Source of the DNA: Amyelois transitella
Taxonomy: Eukaryota; Arthropoda; Insecta; Lepidoptera; Pyralidae
Direction: 5' to 3'
DNA length: 64,000 nucleotides
Assembly (NCBI RefSeq): GCF_032362555.1
Contig: NC_083507.1
Coordinates: forward strand, 9,489,001 to 9,553,000
The notes below the pieces were generated by a model. The model did no database searches. It saw nothing but the letters and a program-made list of their open reading frames with translations, and had not been told where the DNA came from. Both the position numbers and the translations under genes were made by a program. Position 1 is the stretch's first letter; every line of letters begins with the position of its first letter. Shown in pieces: positions 1 to 10,600 of this stretch.

Positions 1-127
1 TTTAGATTGCACTTAAAAAGATTTCTCGGAATTACCCCTAGAACGAAAATAAACAGGATTCAGGAGCCGCGGGCATAATCCAGTATAAAATAAATATTAA
101 CAAACGATAATATATTGTTACACTCAC

Positions 128-3100
128 TTGACTTTGTCCAGAGTGTCCTGAAGGTGGCATGTGGTGTTCATATACTTGTTGTACTTGAGGCTAAGCTCGG
201 ACGGGCTCTTGTTGTGCAGCTCGACCTCCTCCGCCATCTTTTTCGTCACTGACACTGCTGACACGCCTGGAGAAACATAACTCATTTAACTCAACCTTCG
301 AAAACCAACTCAAATTCAAATTACTTTTTTGTAACTATTATTGTTATGGGACATTTCAAACATCACTTAATCATTGCATATCTTTTGGTTTCACAACATT
401 TATAATATAAGATAAATTACTTAAAATTAAGGCTACTGCCGCTTCCAAAGCGTCAGTACAGAAGAAGCGGTAACCAACTACCTACACTGCAGCATTTTCT
501 TCAATAACGTCAACTTTACGATCATCCAAACTTGGAATAGAAATGTGGACGAGAGAATATATTGTTAACTAACATGTGTCCTTTTTTCTTTACTAAGGTT
601 TTTCAGGTTTTCGGCTAAAGCTGCACATAGTCAGGCTTTATGATTGCCTCTCTCTCTCTCATCTATTCGCATTACATATTTTTTTCGGGACCTTGGAATC
701 GCTTTTTGATTACCTGGACAAAATTTACGTTGCCGGCCTGTCCAGCTTAATACAATTTTTTTCTAAACCTTTTTTCAGAAAAACAATTGCAGAAATAAAA
801 ATTGATGTTTTATTTCAAGGTTTTGGTCTATCTCTGCGATATATTTCACCGAATAGGTCTGATATTTTTTAAGGTCATTCAACTCAAACCAAAATACAAA
901 TCATTCCTCTATTTTATAATAGCTTATGCTCGCGACTTCGCAAAACAAAAAATTGCCTATGTTCTTCCTCCAGGTCAACACCATCGGTGGACCAAATTTC
1001 AATTAAATCAGTTCTGTAGTTTATGCGTATAATCGTAACAGAGAAAGATAATCTCGCTTTTATAATATTAGTTGGAATTAATTAGTATGGATGCTTATAT
1101 AATAATTTGTATAGTACTCAAAGTAGCGGCGCCACGATTGGGGAAAACTACATCTATATTTTACGGCTCTTACCTTCATTGGCAGTTTTATTTTTATTTA
1201 TTGCCTCGCCCCTTTCTCCCAAAATGTATGGATGTTGCTCAAAGATGCTCACAGGCCATAGATTCTTCAGTGCTAGCTTGTTTTTGTGTTTCTTCCCCGA
1301 TATGTGCGTCTGTAACAAATATCATTCTCAAATAGATATAATTAAAAAATAATGCTATTATTTAAACCGCATTCCTAATATGTTCTTTTCTTGACTGGGG
1401 GTCGTGACCACTATAAACTGCTCTTCTCACGAAGGCACTCAAGGCGTCTGCGCCACAGCCGATCATTTCCGTCCATCTCGTCGGCGTTCGTCCCTGATCT
1501 CTTCGGTTTGGGAGACAAGTATTTCTACGTTCGTGGTAGGTTTTAGGAATTCCTTTTTTTTTAATTTCCTCTTCCGTGCAAACCATAATAACCATGGAAA
1601 AAATGCTAATTCTCACCTGCAGAATGGTCTCGCCGCTGCAAAACGCCGCACATGGGTAACACAGGTATATCCACTTGCCGGCGAAGTCGCGACCTCTCCT
1701 CTCCACCATGCAGCGCGTGGTGCCATCCTCCACGTGGATCTTCAAGCTAGCAATGTGCTCCTGAAACTCTTGCTCAGCCTGCAAGCAACATTAACGCCTA
1801 TTAACACACACGCAAAATATCTCACAAAGATCAATAAAAATATATAATAAATTAAGTCATTTTCATCTAATAGCGCTCCGTTATAACCGTGGGATGAAGA
1901 GACAAATAAAACAGACCACAATATCGTTTTTATTTATTTATTTTACTTATGTAAGATATTTCAAAAAAATGCTTAACGTTTCAACCACACTTACCAGATA
2001 GATTATGATGGGAATATACGACTACAGCCACGTAGTTATAAATGTGTGAACGCGAAAAAATTTAAATTTTTTAATCTGTGTAAACTCCAAGGCCGCGATT
2101 CAATATTGAATTGAACTTAATTATTTATTTGATAATCAGTGTTTATCCCGGTCATCGAAAAAATAGCATCGGAGGTCGGACGGTTAAGTGGCCCGACTAA
2201 AATACATAAGTAATGCGCGTCACATCTTGCCTCGGCTATGTACCAATTTCTTTTCTGAGTTACATACATTACTTTGAATGCTAACAGATTTTCATACGGT
2301 AAGCGAAAATATCGTGTGAAACATGCACATCCAGGCAACTGGATGTGTAAGCATGATCCAATATTGGTTAGGTTCCCCTGCAAAGGTTGCGGAGGTCCGA
2401 TGGGATTCGCGTGAAAACCTGACTTACCCCGGGCTCCTCTCCAGAAAGTTGATGATGTAACCAAGACTCACGCCTGGTGAAAGTAAAGTCATAACTGTTG
2501 TAAAAAAGTGATCTTTAGCTAAATTAACGTGAAGAAAAAACTTCCCATTCTCTCACACCAAATTATTCTTTCAAATACACCATTCCCTCAAATAAAGACA
2601 AATATATACATATACATACATATATGCTCGTTTTCTGTCTTTCACGACAAACCACTTGTACCTGCCAAGCTTTTGTATAAAACGCGCTCAATATCAGTTC
2701 ATTCATAAAAGAATCAATATCATCAGCATAAGGGTATCAATGTATGGGTTTTTAAATATATTATTCTAGATGTGGAATATCAATGAAATATTTTCTTAAA
2801 AAGCGTTTAATTGCACAAGTTACGACCATGTTCTCAAGTAAACTAGATCTACTTTCAAGAAACCAACAACCTTGCAGGGCTAGATAGTCAACAACATAAA
2901 CAGTAGGATTCGTTATACCAGTATTGCCATAATTCAATAAATACATTAATAAAAAATTATAAATCCATAACACATCTTTGCGTGTCCCCAGTTGCACCCT
3001 CGCCACTATATCTGGAAACTTGGGGTACCGGTATCTTTCCACTGTGAGGTGGGCAACATCTTCAGTTTCGAAGACTATTGGCGCGCGAACTTATCTAGCC

Positions 3101-4538
3101 CTGGTTGATTGTCGTCTTTAATACCCTCTACGATAATGGAGTATTATATAGCCGCCATTTTGTCTTATCCCTCATTGTGCTGCTGAGAGGTAATAAAGGA
3201 CAAGATTTGGACGTTGTCGCGGACGTACTCTAATTTGCTTTATATAATCAACTTCGCACTATTGTCTGTCGGGTCCACTCGTCTGGTGGGCAGCGTCCTG
3301 AATTTCTAAGACTATTGGAATGGCACGCATATATTCTTTCGCGAATTTAAGCAATAATTTCTTCAGTCCGGCTCAGGCGGACTAATATACCAATATTTTA
3401 TTACCGCCAAGACGTTGCCGATACCTAATTTTGTCGTCAACTCGATCTATCACATAAAATTGTTAAAACAAGATTAGCTAAATGTTTTACAAATTTCACT
3501 AGCAGTTACTAAAATTATTTTACTCTGCATAGGCAAGGCGCCTCAACTCATTCAGGTTCTCAAAGAGTATTCCGGTAGGTACGACAGTTTTCCAAATCAA
3601 TAGGCGTGAGTAACAAAAGAATAATATCAGCTTCTTACATAATTTTCATTACAAGTTACTTTTAACTTCCAGTTTATGCATTCGAGCGAACATACGACAA
3701 AATATTATAAATAACAAGACAACTTGGAGTATGCGCAAGTTTCCTGGGACACCACAGAATTAAAGATACAATAAATATTTTTCTTTTTCAACATTTACTA
3801 TGTGAATCCATTTATAATGTTCAGTAATGTCATTTGGGAGGTCAATAAGAAAACTGTTACCTAAATAATCAAAGGTATGGGTAGCTTCACATAAAAAGTT
3901 AATAATTCATTTATTGGTTAAGTTTATTACTCAATTTAACAATCATTCATTGATTATTATGTTTAGATATAATGAGTTAATGCTACATAATATACTTTTC
4001 CTGTGTACTTAGAATTAATGAACAATACTTTTAGACCAACAATGAGAGAAACTTTAGGGCTGACACGGACAAAAGCCAGTTCTTAAATAGAAAAAGATTT
4101 GTATTGAAATAAATTTTAAAATGGGGTTTAAAAAAATGGTAAATCATGCAAAGAGTTTATTAAATAATTTTGTTTGTTGTTATTATGTAATATATGTACC
4201 TGAAAAATAATATTTACCTGCACATAAATATATATCAAGTAACTTTTCCAAAGTTTTGCTTTGATGTAAGTACTAACTCTTTAGTCACCTTACAAAATAT
4301 CATTTACAAAACAATCAGACAAATTCCAATAAAATGTTAATAGGCAAAATAAAGGTTTTTTGTCTTTTGTAAAATTATTTTTTGAAATTATAAGAAAATA
4401 AACTTATCCTATTGAAATATTGATTTAAATTAAATTGATATTTACCTTGGTGCAGACAGGCTCATCAGGTTTCCGGGGAACTTCAACAACGGTGTCCTCA
4501 TATCCTTCTGCCCCTGGTGGGCAGTCTGGCAGATCCAT
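128..4538 (-). CDS. U1/matrin-type C2H2 zinc-finger protein, 5' part (runs off the left edge)
   Basis: Four coding exons on the minus strand, read as complement(128..266, 1174..1309, 1617..1778, 4446..4538). All have AG/GT borders, and the phases fit: 31 codons, 54 codons, 45 codons plus 1 base, then 46 codons plus 2 bases. The ATG at 4538 opens MDLPDCPPGAEGYEDT. Residues 71-93 hold Cys-x2-Cys-x12-His-x5-His (CYPC, then THISGKKH), split by the exon 2/3 junction. This spacing and the SGKKH ending are typical of U1/matrin-type zinc fingers, which usually bind double-stranded or structured RNA. Exon 4 is charged and may begin a coiled coil (KKMAEEVELHNKSPSEL). The last exon ends in phase 2 at a clear GTGAGT donor, so the gene continues left of the window. 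I do not recognise the orthologue. The finger is well supported; the function is inferred only from the domain. Exon 3 was found by requiring a phase match, and it restores a continuous frame. Confidence 0.77.
430..545. repeat. Possible short dispersed repeat in intron 3 of the zinc-finger gene
   Basis: The segment contains a run reading CTACTGCCGCTTCCAAAGCG and a second block with AAGCGGTAACCAACTACC. These resemble non-coding repeats I associate with other lepidopteran introns, but there is no second copy in this window to align. It has stops in all frames. The rest of 267-1173 is AT-rich intron with a short CT run near 650. Confidence 0.3.
2110..2480 (-). repeat. SINE-like dispersed repeat (family S2), intron 1 of the zinc-finger gene
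   Basis: It carries GGATGTGTAAGCATGATCC, then a CCTGCAAAGGTTGCGGAGGTC block and a CTGACTTACCCCGGGCTC block. The same ordered blocks recur near 8400, 21374-21520, 39300 and 40675-40920 in either orientation. The family looks like a tRNA-derived lepidopteran SINE. The 115-codon open frame on this strand is chance within the repeat. Confidence 0.75.
2750..3340 (-). repeat. Decayed element with two diverged copies of one segment
   Basis: On the minus strand, 3040-3092 and 3281-3330 read as related peptides (RAPIVFETEDVAHLT and RAIPIVLEIQDAAHQT), about 240 bases apart. A 93-codon open frame (3042-2761) continues from the first copy, but it has no family I recognise and no splice signals that join it to the zinc-finger gene. 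It is best seen as a degraded transposable element lying in the intron. Confidence 0.35.
3341..4445. other. AT-rich remainder of intron 1, nothing recognised
   Basis: A/T-rich sequence with no long open frame, no tRNA-like or SINE-like block and no repeat shared with the rest of the window that I can see. It ends at the donor (TTTAC on the plus strand) of the first coding exon of the zinc-finger gene. Confidence 0.6.
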
Positions 4539-5930
4539 CTTGAAGCACTACACTGAGTTTATGACCATCAAACGGCCATAAACTCTTATCACTTATCACT
4601 ATCTTCAGTCTTCTTTGTAAGTCTTCTTATTTGATAACTGAAAATTAAACCATTCTCTATCAAAATTTCATCCTTGTGCAGTTTTCTATAACTTAAATAT
4701 TGTATTACAAATTAAACAGATACTTACACGAGCCGATGCAATACTTACAAATGCTGCAACAAATATATTACTATAGCCACAAATTTAGAATGCTGATGCA
4801 TTTCTAAATTTGTGTTGGAATAAATTTCATACACTATAAAATTGTTGGTGTTTCCTAACAAAATGTTTAAGATTTTTTTGTTCTTAGCTTATACAAATTT
4901 GGTAAAATTACCATTTAATATTTTTTACTGAATGAAGCTTTTTCTTGTTAAATAAACAAATGCGCATAATTGATGCATCAATTTCGAAACACTGAATACG
5001 ACTACCCAAGATGTCTATCATTATTTAGGGAACAAGTATAAAAACCAAAATTTATAACAAATCATTAAGTATCTACTGGTAAACTTTATAGAGACAATTT
5101 AATCATGTTAAAAAAAATATGATGAAGTATTAATATAAAAATTGACAATATTTTGTAACAAGTTAAACAGAACTAAAAAGATATAGGCACTAATATTTTA
5201 ACTTTAATCCTAGCTAGTCTCCCTAACTCAATATCTGCAACAAAAGGACCACATCCACACATGAGACGGGTAATATTATGTGTACACAATGAGAGGAATG
5301 AATTATAATTTCAGCATCTGGGAAATTTTTGGGTTGCTCTATAACATACAAGGAGCACTTTATTGATTAAATCCCAGTTAGTTTTACTGCAAAAACCACC
5401 ACGGAAACAAGTATGTAACGATCTGCATATGAACCTTTTATTGTTTTAGGTATTAATAATGTAATTCTAACCTATAAGGTAAGTCATACTGATGGGCGTC
5501 TGAAAGATGCTATAAGTAGGCATATTATTTCTCAATTTCATCACAGCTAAATATTTAAAGATACTGACCTCCTCATATAGAAGATTCACCAGTGATCAAG
5601 ATAGCCCTTGGAGCCGATCGAAGATGCCAAGTCAGAGAGTCCGAGTTAAGCTATCAAAGGTTCTATCAATGGTTAGCTCGCAAAAGCTAGATTTGCTAAT
5701 GATGTACCTATTTAATAAAATATAACGTATTTAATTAAATTTAGCCAAATTGACTCAAGTTCACAAAATTTATTAAATTCTTGCTGCATTGACATGAATA
5801 TCAAATGCACCACAAACAAAAATCTACATGTTCCAAATAAAATTTTATGCGTTGAGTCGTCCGACCACAAACTAAGTAGAGTTGACGGTTTGACGCAAAT
5901 AGTGTAGCCCTCAGTTGCCAATCGAAAGTC
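4539..5930. other. 5' flank of the zinc-finger gene, with two small inverted repeats
   Basis: No coding exon is seen. On the minus strand two GTAAGT donors lie near 4733-4757, so an untranslated first exon may sit here and be spliced to the coding exon. A 9-bp inverted repeat (GAGTTTATG at 4555 and CATAAACTC at 4577) lies just upstream of the ATG. A longer hairpin is listed separately at 4779. The rest is AT-rich and plain. Confidence 0.45.
4779..4813. repeat. Near-perfect 15-bp inverted repeat (hairpin)
   Basis: ACAAATTTAGAATGC is followed after four bases by GCATTTCTAAATTTGT. The arms pair along their whole length with one bulged base. It is too short for a normal miRNA precursor and could be the remains of a miniature transposon. 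Confidence 0.6.
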
Positions 5931-5933
5931 TAC

Positions 5934-6284
5934 TATCGATAGTTGAGTTATATACTATATATAGCTCTATTACCTTACCTTAAATACTATAAATACACCC
6001 AACAATACAATCGATTGAATTAACGCTCAATATCGAAAGCACTATCTATAATATATACTATTGCTGCTATAACTATACTATTGCAAAACTTATCGATACT
6101 GTCTTTTATAGTTTTTGCATACCGATAGTGAACTTGCCTTGTACCCTTTTTGCCCTCCTTGCCTTGCTTCCCCTCCTTTCCTTTCATCTTGGATCAATAC
6201 TATTGAATCACAGCCCACTATCGATAGCGCAAACACATCGATATTCGTTGTATTACCTTCAATTTTGAAATTAAAACATCGATA
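5934..6284. promoter_or_regulatory. Cluster of TATCGATA/CGATA sites: DREF/BEAF-type promoter or boundary element
   Basis: Perfect TATCGATA sites lie at 5934-5941, 6091-6098 and 6219-6226. ATCGATA lies at 6237-6243 and 6278-6284. Weaker forms lie at 6010 (ATCGAT), 6031 (TATCGA) and 6121 (CCGATA). TATCGATA is the DRE bound by DREF at insect housekeeping promoters, and clustered CGATA is bound by the insulator protein BEAF-32 in Drosophila. The cluster lies about 1.4 kb 5' of the minus-strand zinc-finger ATG and 1.3 kb 5' of the plus-strand serpin ATG, so it could serve as a promoter or separate the two. Sites are seen directly; the role is inferred. Confidence 0.55.
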
Positions 6285-7632
6285 GTTCGGCAACGCTAAA
6301 AACAAAAAATTATAACGGGAATCCTATCGGGGAGTGAAGGAAAAGTCCAGCAATCACGTTCCACACGCATATTCATTACGAAATACAGGGATTCCTGACA
6401 TAAAAAATTTGCGAATTAAAAAGCACTAATGGCGACAAGCTCGCTCGCTCGCGCGATTTAATTGTCGCCGGCCGGCTGCAACCATGGGCGCACAGCACGC
6501 GCACGACAGGGGATTAGCGAGAGCGAGACAGCGATAGGCCGATGTTATTCGAAACGCGGAAGCCGAGTTTTACCGACTGTGGTGCGCGGGAGAGTTATGT
6601 TATTAGATCGAAACCCCGCGTTACAGAATTTATATCTTGACGTCATAGCATAGATAATATTATAGTTACAGTCACAGGTTGACGTTATGTAGTGTGGTTT
6701 TCTTTTTATTCTTTATCAATGGTCTATGCTTGCATAGTTCCATTTATTCTAATACGCTTCGGACTATAAACGAGACGAGGATATGTAGCTACTGACGTGC
6801 TTCGGACTTCGGATCCCAAAATTAAAGTTGAATTTTGTTTAACTTGGTTTTCGGGCCCCCGAAAATCAATTAGCATTTTTTTAGTCTATATCCCTATTTT
6901 TTTAGTCTCTATCCTATATCCCTATTGTGGGGTAGACAGAGCCCGCAGTCCTGAAAGAATGACGGGCACGTTTAGCTGTTATGGTTAATGATAGAATTGA
7001 GATTCGAATAGTGACAGGTTGCTAGCCCATCGCCTAAAAGAAGAATCCCACGCCTATCATATACATCGTTCGGAGTGTTGATTGAGAACTCATACTACTT
7101 AACGGCCGTTTTTGCATTTTACTTTGTTACATTTAAACCTACTAGTTTGTACCATATTAACTAGGTAGTACCTATGTTTCATTAGAATTTGAACCCGCAA
7201 TCATTACCATCCATGCCATTGAGTAAACTTACTCAAGTACAACGTAGATAAGATCAATCGAACAGGTTTTTAGGTTACCTACCTGTTTGACTGATTGATT
7301 GTTGATACCTACCTATTATACACCTGTGTTCACTACATATATTTTTTTAAACCAAATAAGTATGTCCCACAGCTGAGCAAAACACTCTTTCCTTCCAAAC
7401 ATCCCTATTGTCTTCCTGTATTCCTTCTTAACCGAATTAGAACCCAGAGGCCATTTTTTTACTGCGTGGATCTTTGTTCCCGCGAATATCTTTACGGTAC
7501 AAACTTATAGAGGGCATTCACCGAAAATCTGGGCTCTTATTGCTAATTAGATAGGTACGAAGATTAGTCCAAAGCGATCCAGCAGCGGTCGTGGCCAGCC
7601 AAGCGCAATCGGCCATCAGAACCGCGGACACG
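6285..7632. other. Serpin 5' flank, with one short repeat copy
   Basis: It holds a GC-rich patch at 6430-6560, near-duplicate short runs at 6880-6920 (TTTTTTAGTCT repeated), and a truncated copy of repeat family S3 at 6920-7055. No coding exon is seen. The open frames here are short, lack splice borders and match nothing I know. The serpin promoter should lie in the last few hundred bases, but no clear TATA box can be named. Confidence 0.5.
6920..7055 (-). repeat. Dispersed repeat family S3, 5'-truncated copy
   Basis: It reads GGGGTAGACAGAGCC, then ATGATAGAATTGAGATTC and GACAGGTTGCTAGCCCATCG. These match, in the opposite orientation, the nearly full copies at 20790-21047, 21537-21807 and 35403-35666. 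Confidence 0.8.
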
Positions 7633-10600
7633 ATGCGTGGAGGTGGTCGCGTCAAACCACCCAGTGGGCTTTTCCCGCATCTACTTTGCCTTTGTGCACA
7701 TATCGCGATAGCCGCATCTTCCGATTACGGCATACCTATCGAAATAAAACTTTGGGATACTGGACGTACTCCCATCGCTCACATGGTGGACGTCACTAAC
7801 GGCTTTGGATTAAAAGTGCTAGCAGAACATAACTTTTTGAATGAGAACAACATTGCCTTCTCGCCTTATGGATTAATGGGTATTCTGGTAGCGCTGTTTG
7901 AGGGGGTCGATGGGGAGTCCTCGTACCAGATTCAACGTGGGATGCAGCTGCCTTGGAATCGAAATGTAATGAGGATAGGCTTTAGGGATATACACCGCAC
8001 TTTAAAAGTAAGTTCTTATTTAAAATCATTAGTAATCAATGTTCAGGTATTAGTTAGACCTTTTCGGGAACACTATCCTACCTGTCTACTTGTGCATATT
8101 CTTGTTTTATTTTTGTTTTTTTGTAATGGTCTTTTTCGAATAAATTATTTATTCTTTCATTCCTATTCCCTGGATGTCGTGAAAGACGACTAAGGGAGTA
8201 AAGCACATTCATCTAGTACAAGCTTCTATACTGGTTAGTGATGAAAGAAATGGTTTTAGCCAACTGCTTTTCTCTCCTAACAGATTTTTTACCTCTATAA
8301 CCAATTGCGAAATTGAAAAATTGCATCATCATCCCCCTGGCGTTATCCCGAGATGCTTCCTCATTTCTCAAGAGAAGAGCCTGGCCTATAATCGCGACCC
8401 TGGATTGGTGAGTCAGGTTTCACACATAGTGACTTCTGTCTGACCTCTGCAACTTTTGCATAGGAAACTAAACAGTAGATAGATATTGTATTAGGGTTAC
8501 GCATCTACCTAACTACCTAAATGGGCATAGGTTTCTACTCTAGTTTCTCCCTCGCCGTAAGACGAGCGTTAAAATGAAATTCCGTCACAATTAATTTAAA
8601 GTAAACTTGTTCAACAATAACAAAAACAACTGAATGAACGAGTAGTAACTAGCTAATGAATAAGTAGGTATAAGTACCGTGAACAATAAGTGACCCACTA
8701 AAAGTGTGTGCGCTTTACGAAGGACTAAAGTTTTATTAGCGTATTAAAACAATAAATGTAGCTCTAATTGATCGCCTAATGTATGTTCATGTAAAAATAA
8801 CTCGGTTTCTCTATGACACTCAAGTTGTTTCTTTGGTGTGGGGCGCTTGACAGTAAAATACATTTACTTTAAACTCCGTTACATGGCTAGCCTCTTCATT
8901 TGGTCTTTACAATTTGGCTCAAAATTATAACTTAACAGGTAGATATGTAGTTATTTCGAAATTGAAACAAAATCGATAAAAAATTATATAATAAGTTTAA
9001 TCGAGAAATTGTGGTGTCGCTAAGGATAATTCATAATAATGCAAGGGAATAAAAGTTTTGTTCTGTATATAACGTTCGTTGCCACATAAAATTGGCCAAA
9101 ATATAAAAACAAAAGGTAAAGTCTGTCGAAAAATTTGATACAAAGTATCAACTATCAACTTACTTGTATGAATACATAGTATAGGTAAATGAAGATTTTT
9201 ATGATTAAGAATACGTGTAGTTCCGGACCCTTTAGAATAGGTCTTTCCCATGGATGTCTTAAATGCCGACTAAAGCAATAGGCACTTTCATCTAGTGCAG
9301 TTTTAACGAAACTTGACGGGAGTCGCTTCATAGAGAAAGCAGATTAAAAATCTGTTTAAAACCTATTTACCTATTGCAACATGAATAAACTGTATCTTAT
9401 AGTTTGGGTACTGAATAATAGAGACAGGAACTACAGTTAATTGATTGAAATACTATTCCGTAATGACCGCATAACTTCCGTCGCATGTAACTAAGAATGG
9501 AAATTTTTAATTTAATTGTCAGACAAATTACAAATCCCACATTTCAACCCCAAAAATCTTTGAACAGCTGAACCCAGGTTTCATGGACATCGTAAATTAA
9601 ATCTTTTCACTCGAACATCACTGCGTATTCGCAATTCATATTTTTGGGTTCGTCTAACAAATTCAAAATGTTACAGACATATTTTGTACCAGAAGAAGGG
9701 TTCCTAGCAGGATTAGCTCTAAATAATGAGAACGTCACATTTAATGATGGCTACAAAAAAATACTAAGGTTTTACGGTTTCGATCTTGAGGGCGAACAAC
9801 TACCTACATTTCCGCCGGGAACCAACAGTACCAATGAAACTTCTACCACATCTGCTACAACAACCGTTGCGCCGACTGCGATGAATACAGAAACTGCTTC
9901 TACAGCTGCTCCAACTACAGTCTCACCTTCACGCGAAGAAATAACTTCAACACCATCGAGGGAAGAAACAACTACGAACCCAAATGCAGAAACGATAAAT
10001 GACGTTGATGTCCGAATTCCTGACGCTACAACCGTCAGTGCAGCTGCATCAAATGCTGAAACTACCCCCGCTACAAACACTGCAGATCTAACAACTGCAC
10101 AAGTCACTACTACAGAGTCTACAATATTGACTACAACTACCAATGAAAATGTACAATCAACTGCTGAAGTTTCAACAATAACAACTACCGGTGCTGAATC
10201 AACACTTCCACAAACGGTATCCACTATGTCACTAACAGATGAGCCTACATCGAACAACGAAGTAGATACAATGACTACTCGTGAAACGAGTATGCCCGAA
10301 ACCACTAATACAGATTCTATAACTACACAGTCTTCAACTACAAGTGAGACAATGCAAACAGAAAGTGTAATGACAACAATCGCTACTGAATCAACCACTG
10401 ATGGAATGCCTACTACTGAGACCGCCACTACCACGGATTCAACAACCACTGAATCTACTATAGAAAATCTTGAACGACGTAAAAGATCCATAGTTGACTT
10501 CATATTTACAAATCCGCCATATGTTGATGACTACCTAGTATACAAGTCATATGATGTCGATGCAGAGTTGCCACCAATTAATTTTGATGACCAGAATATG

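Noticed and set aside
802-1352. Open frames of 76-87 codons on the plus strand
   Set aside because: They lie in introns of the minus-strand zinc-finger gene and overlap its real exon at 1174-1309 on the other strand.
9772-10503. 243-codon open frame on the minus strand
   Set aside because: It is the antisense shadow of the Thr/Ser-rich serpin exon; its Val/Ser-rich composition comes from ACN/TCN codons read backwards.
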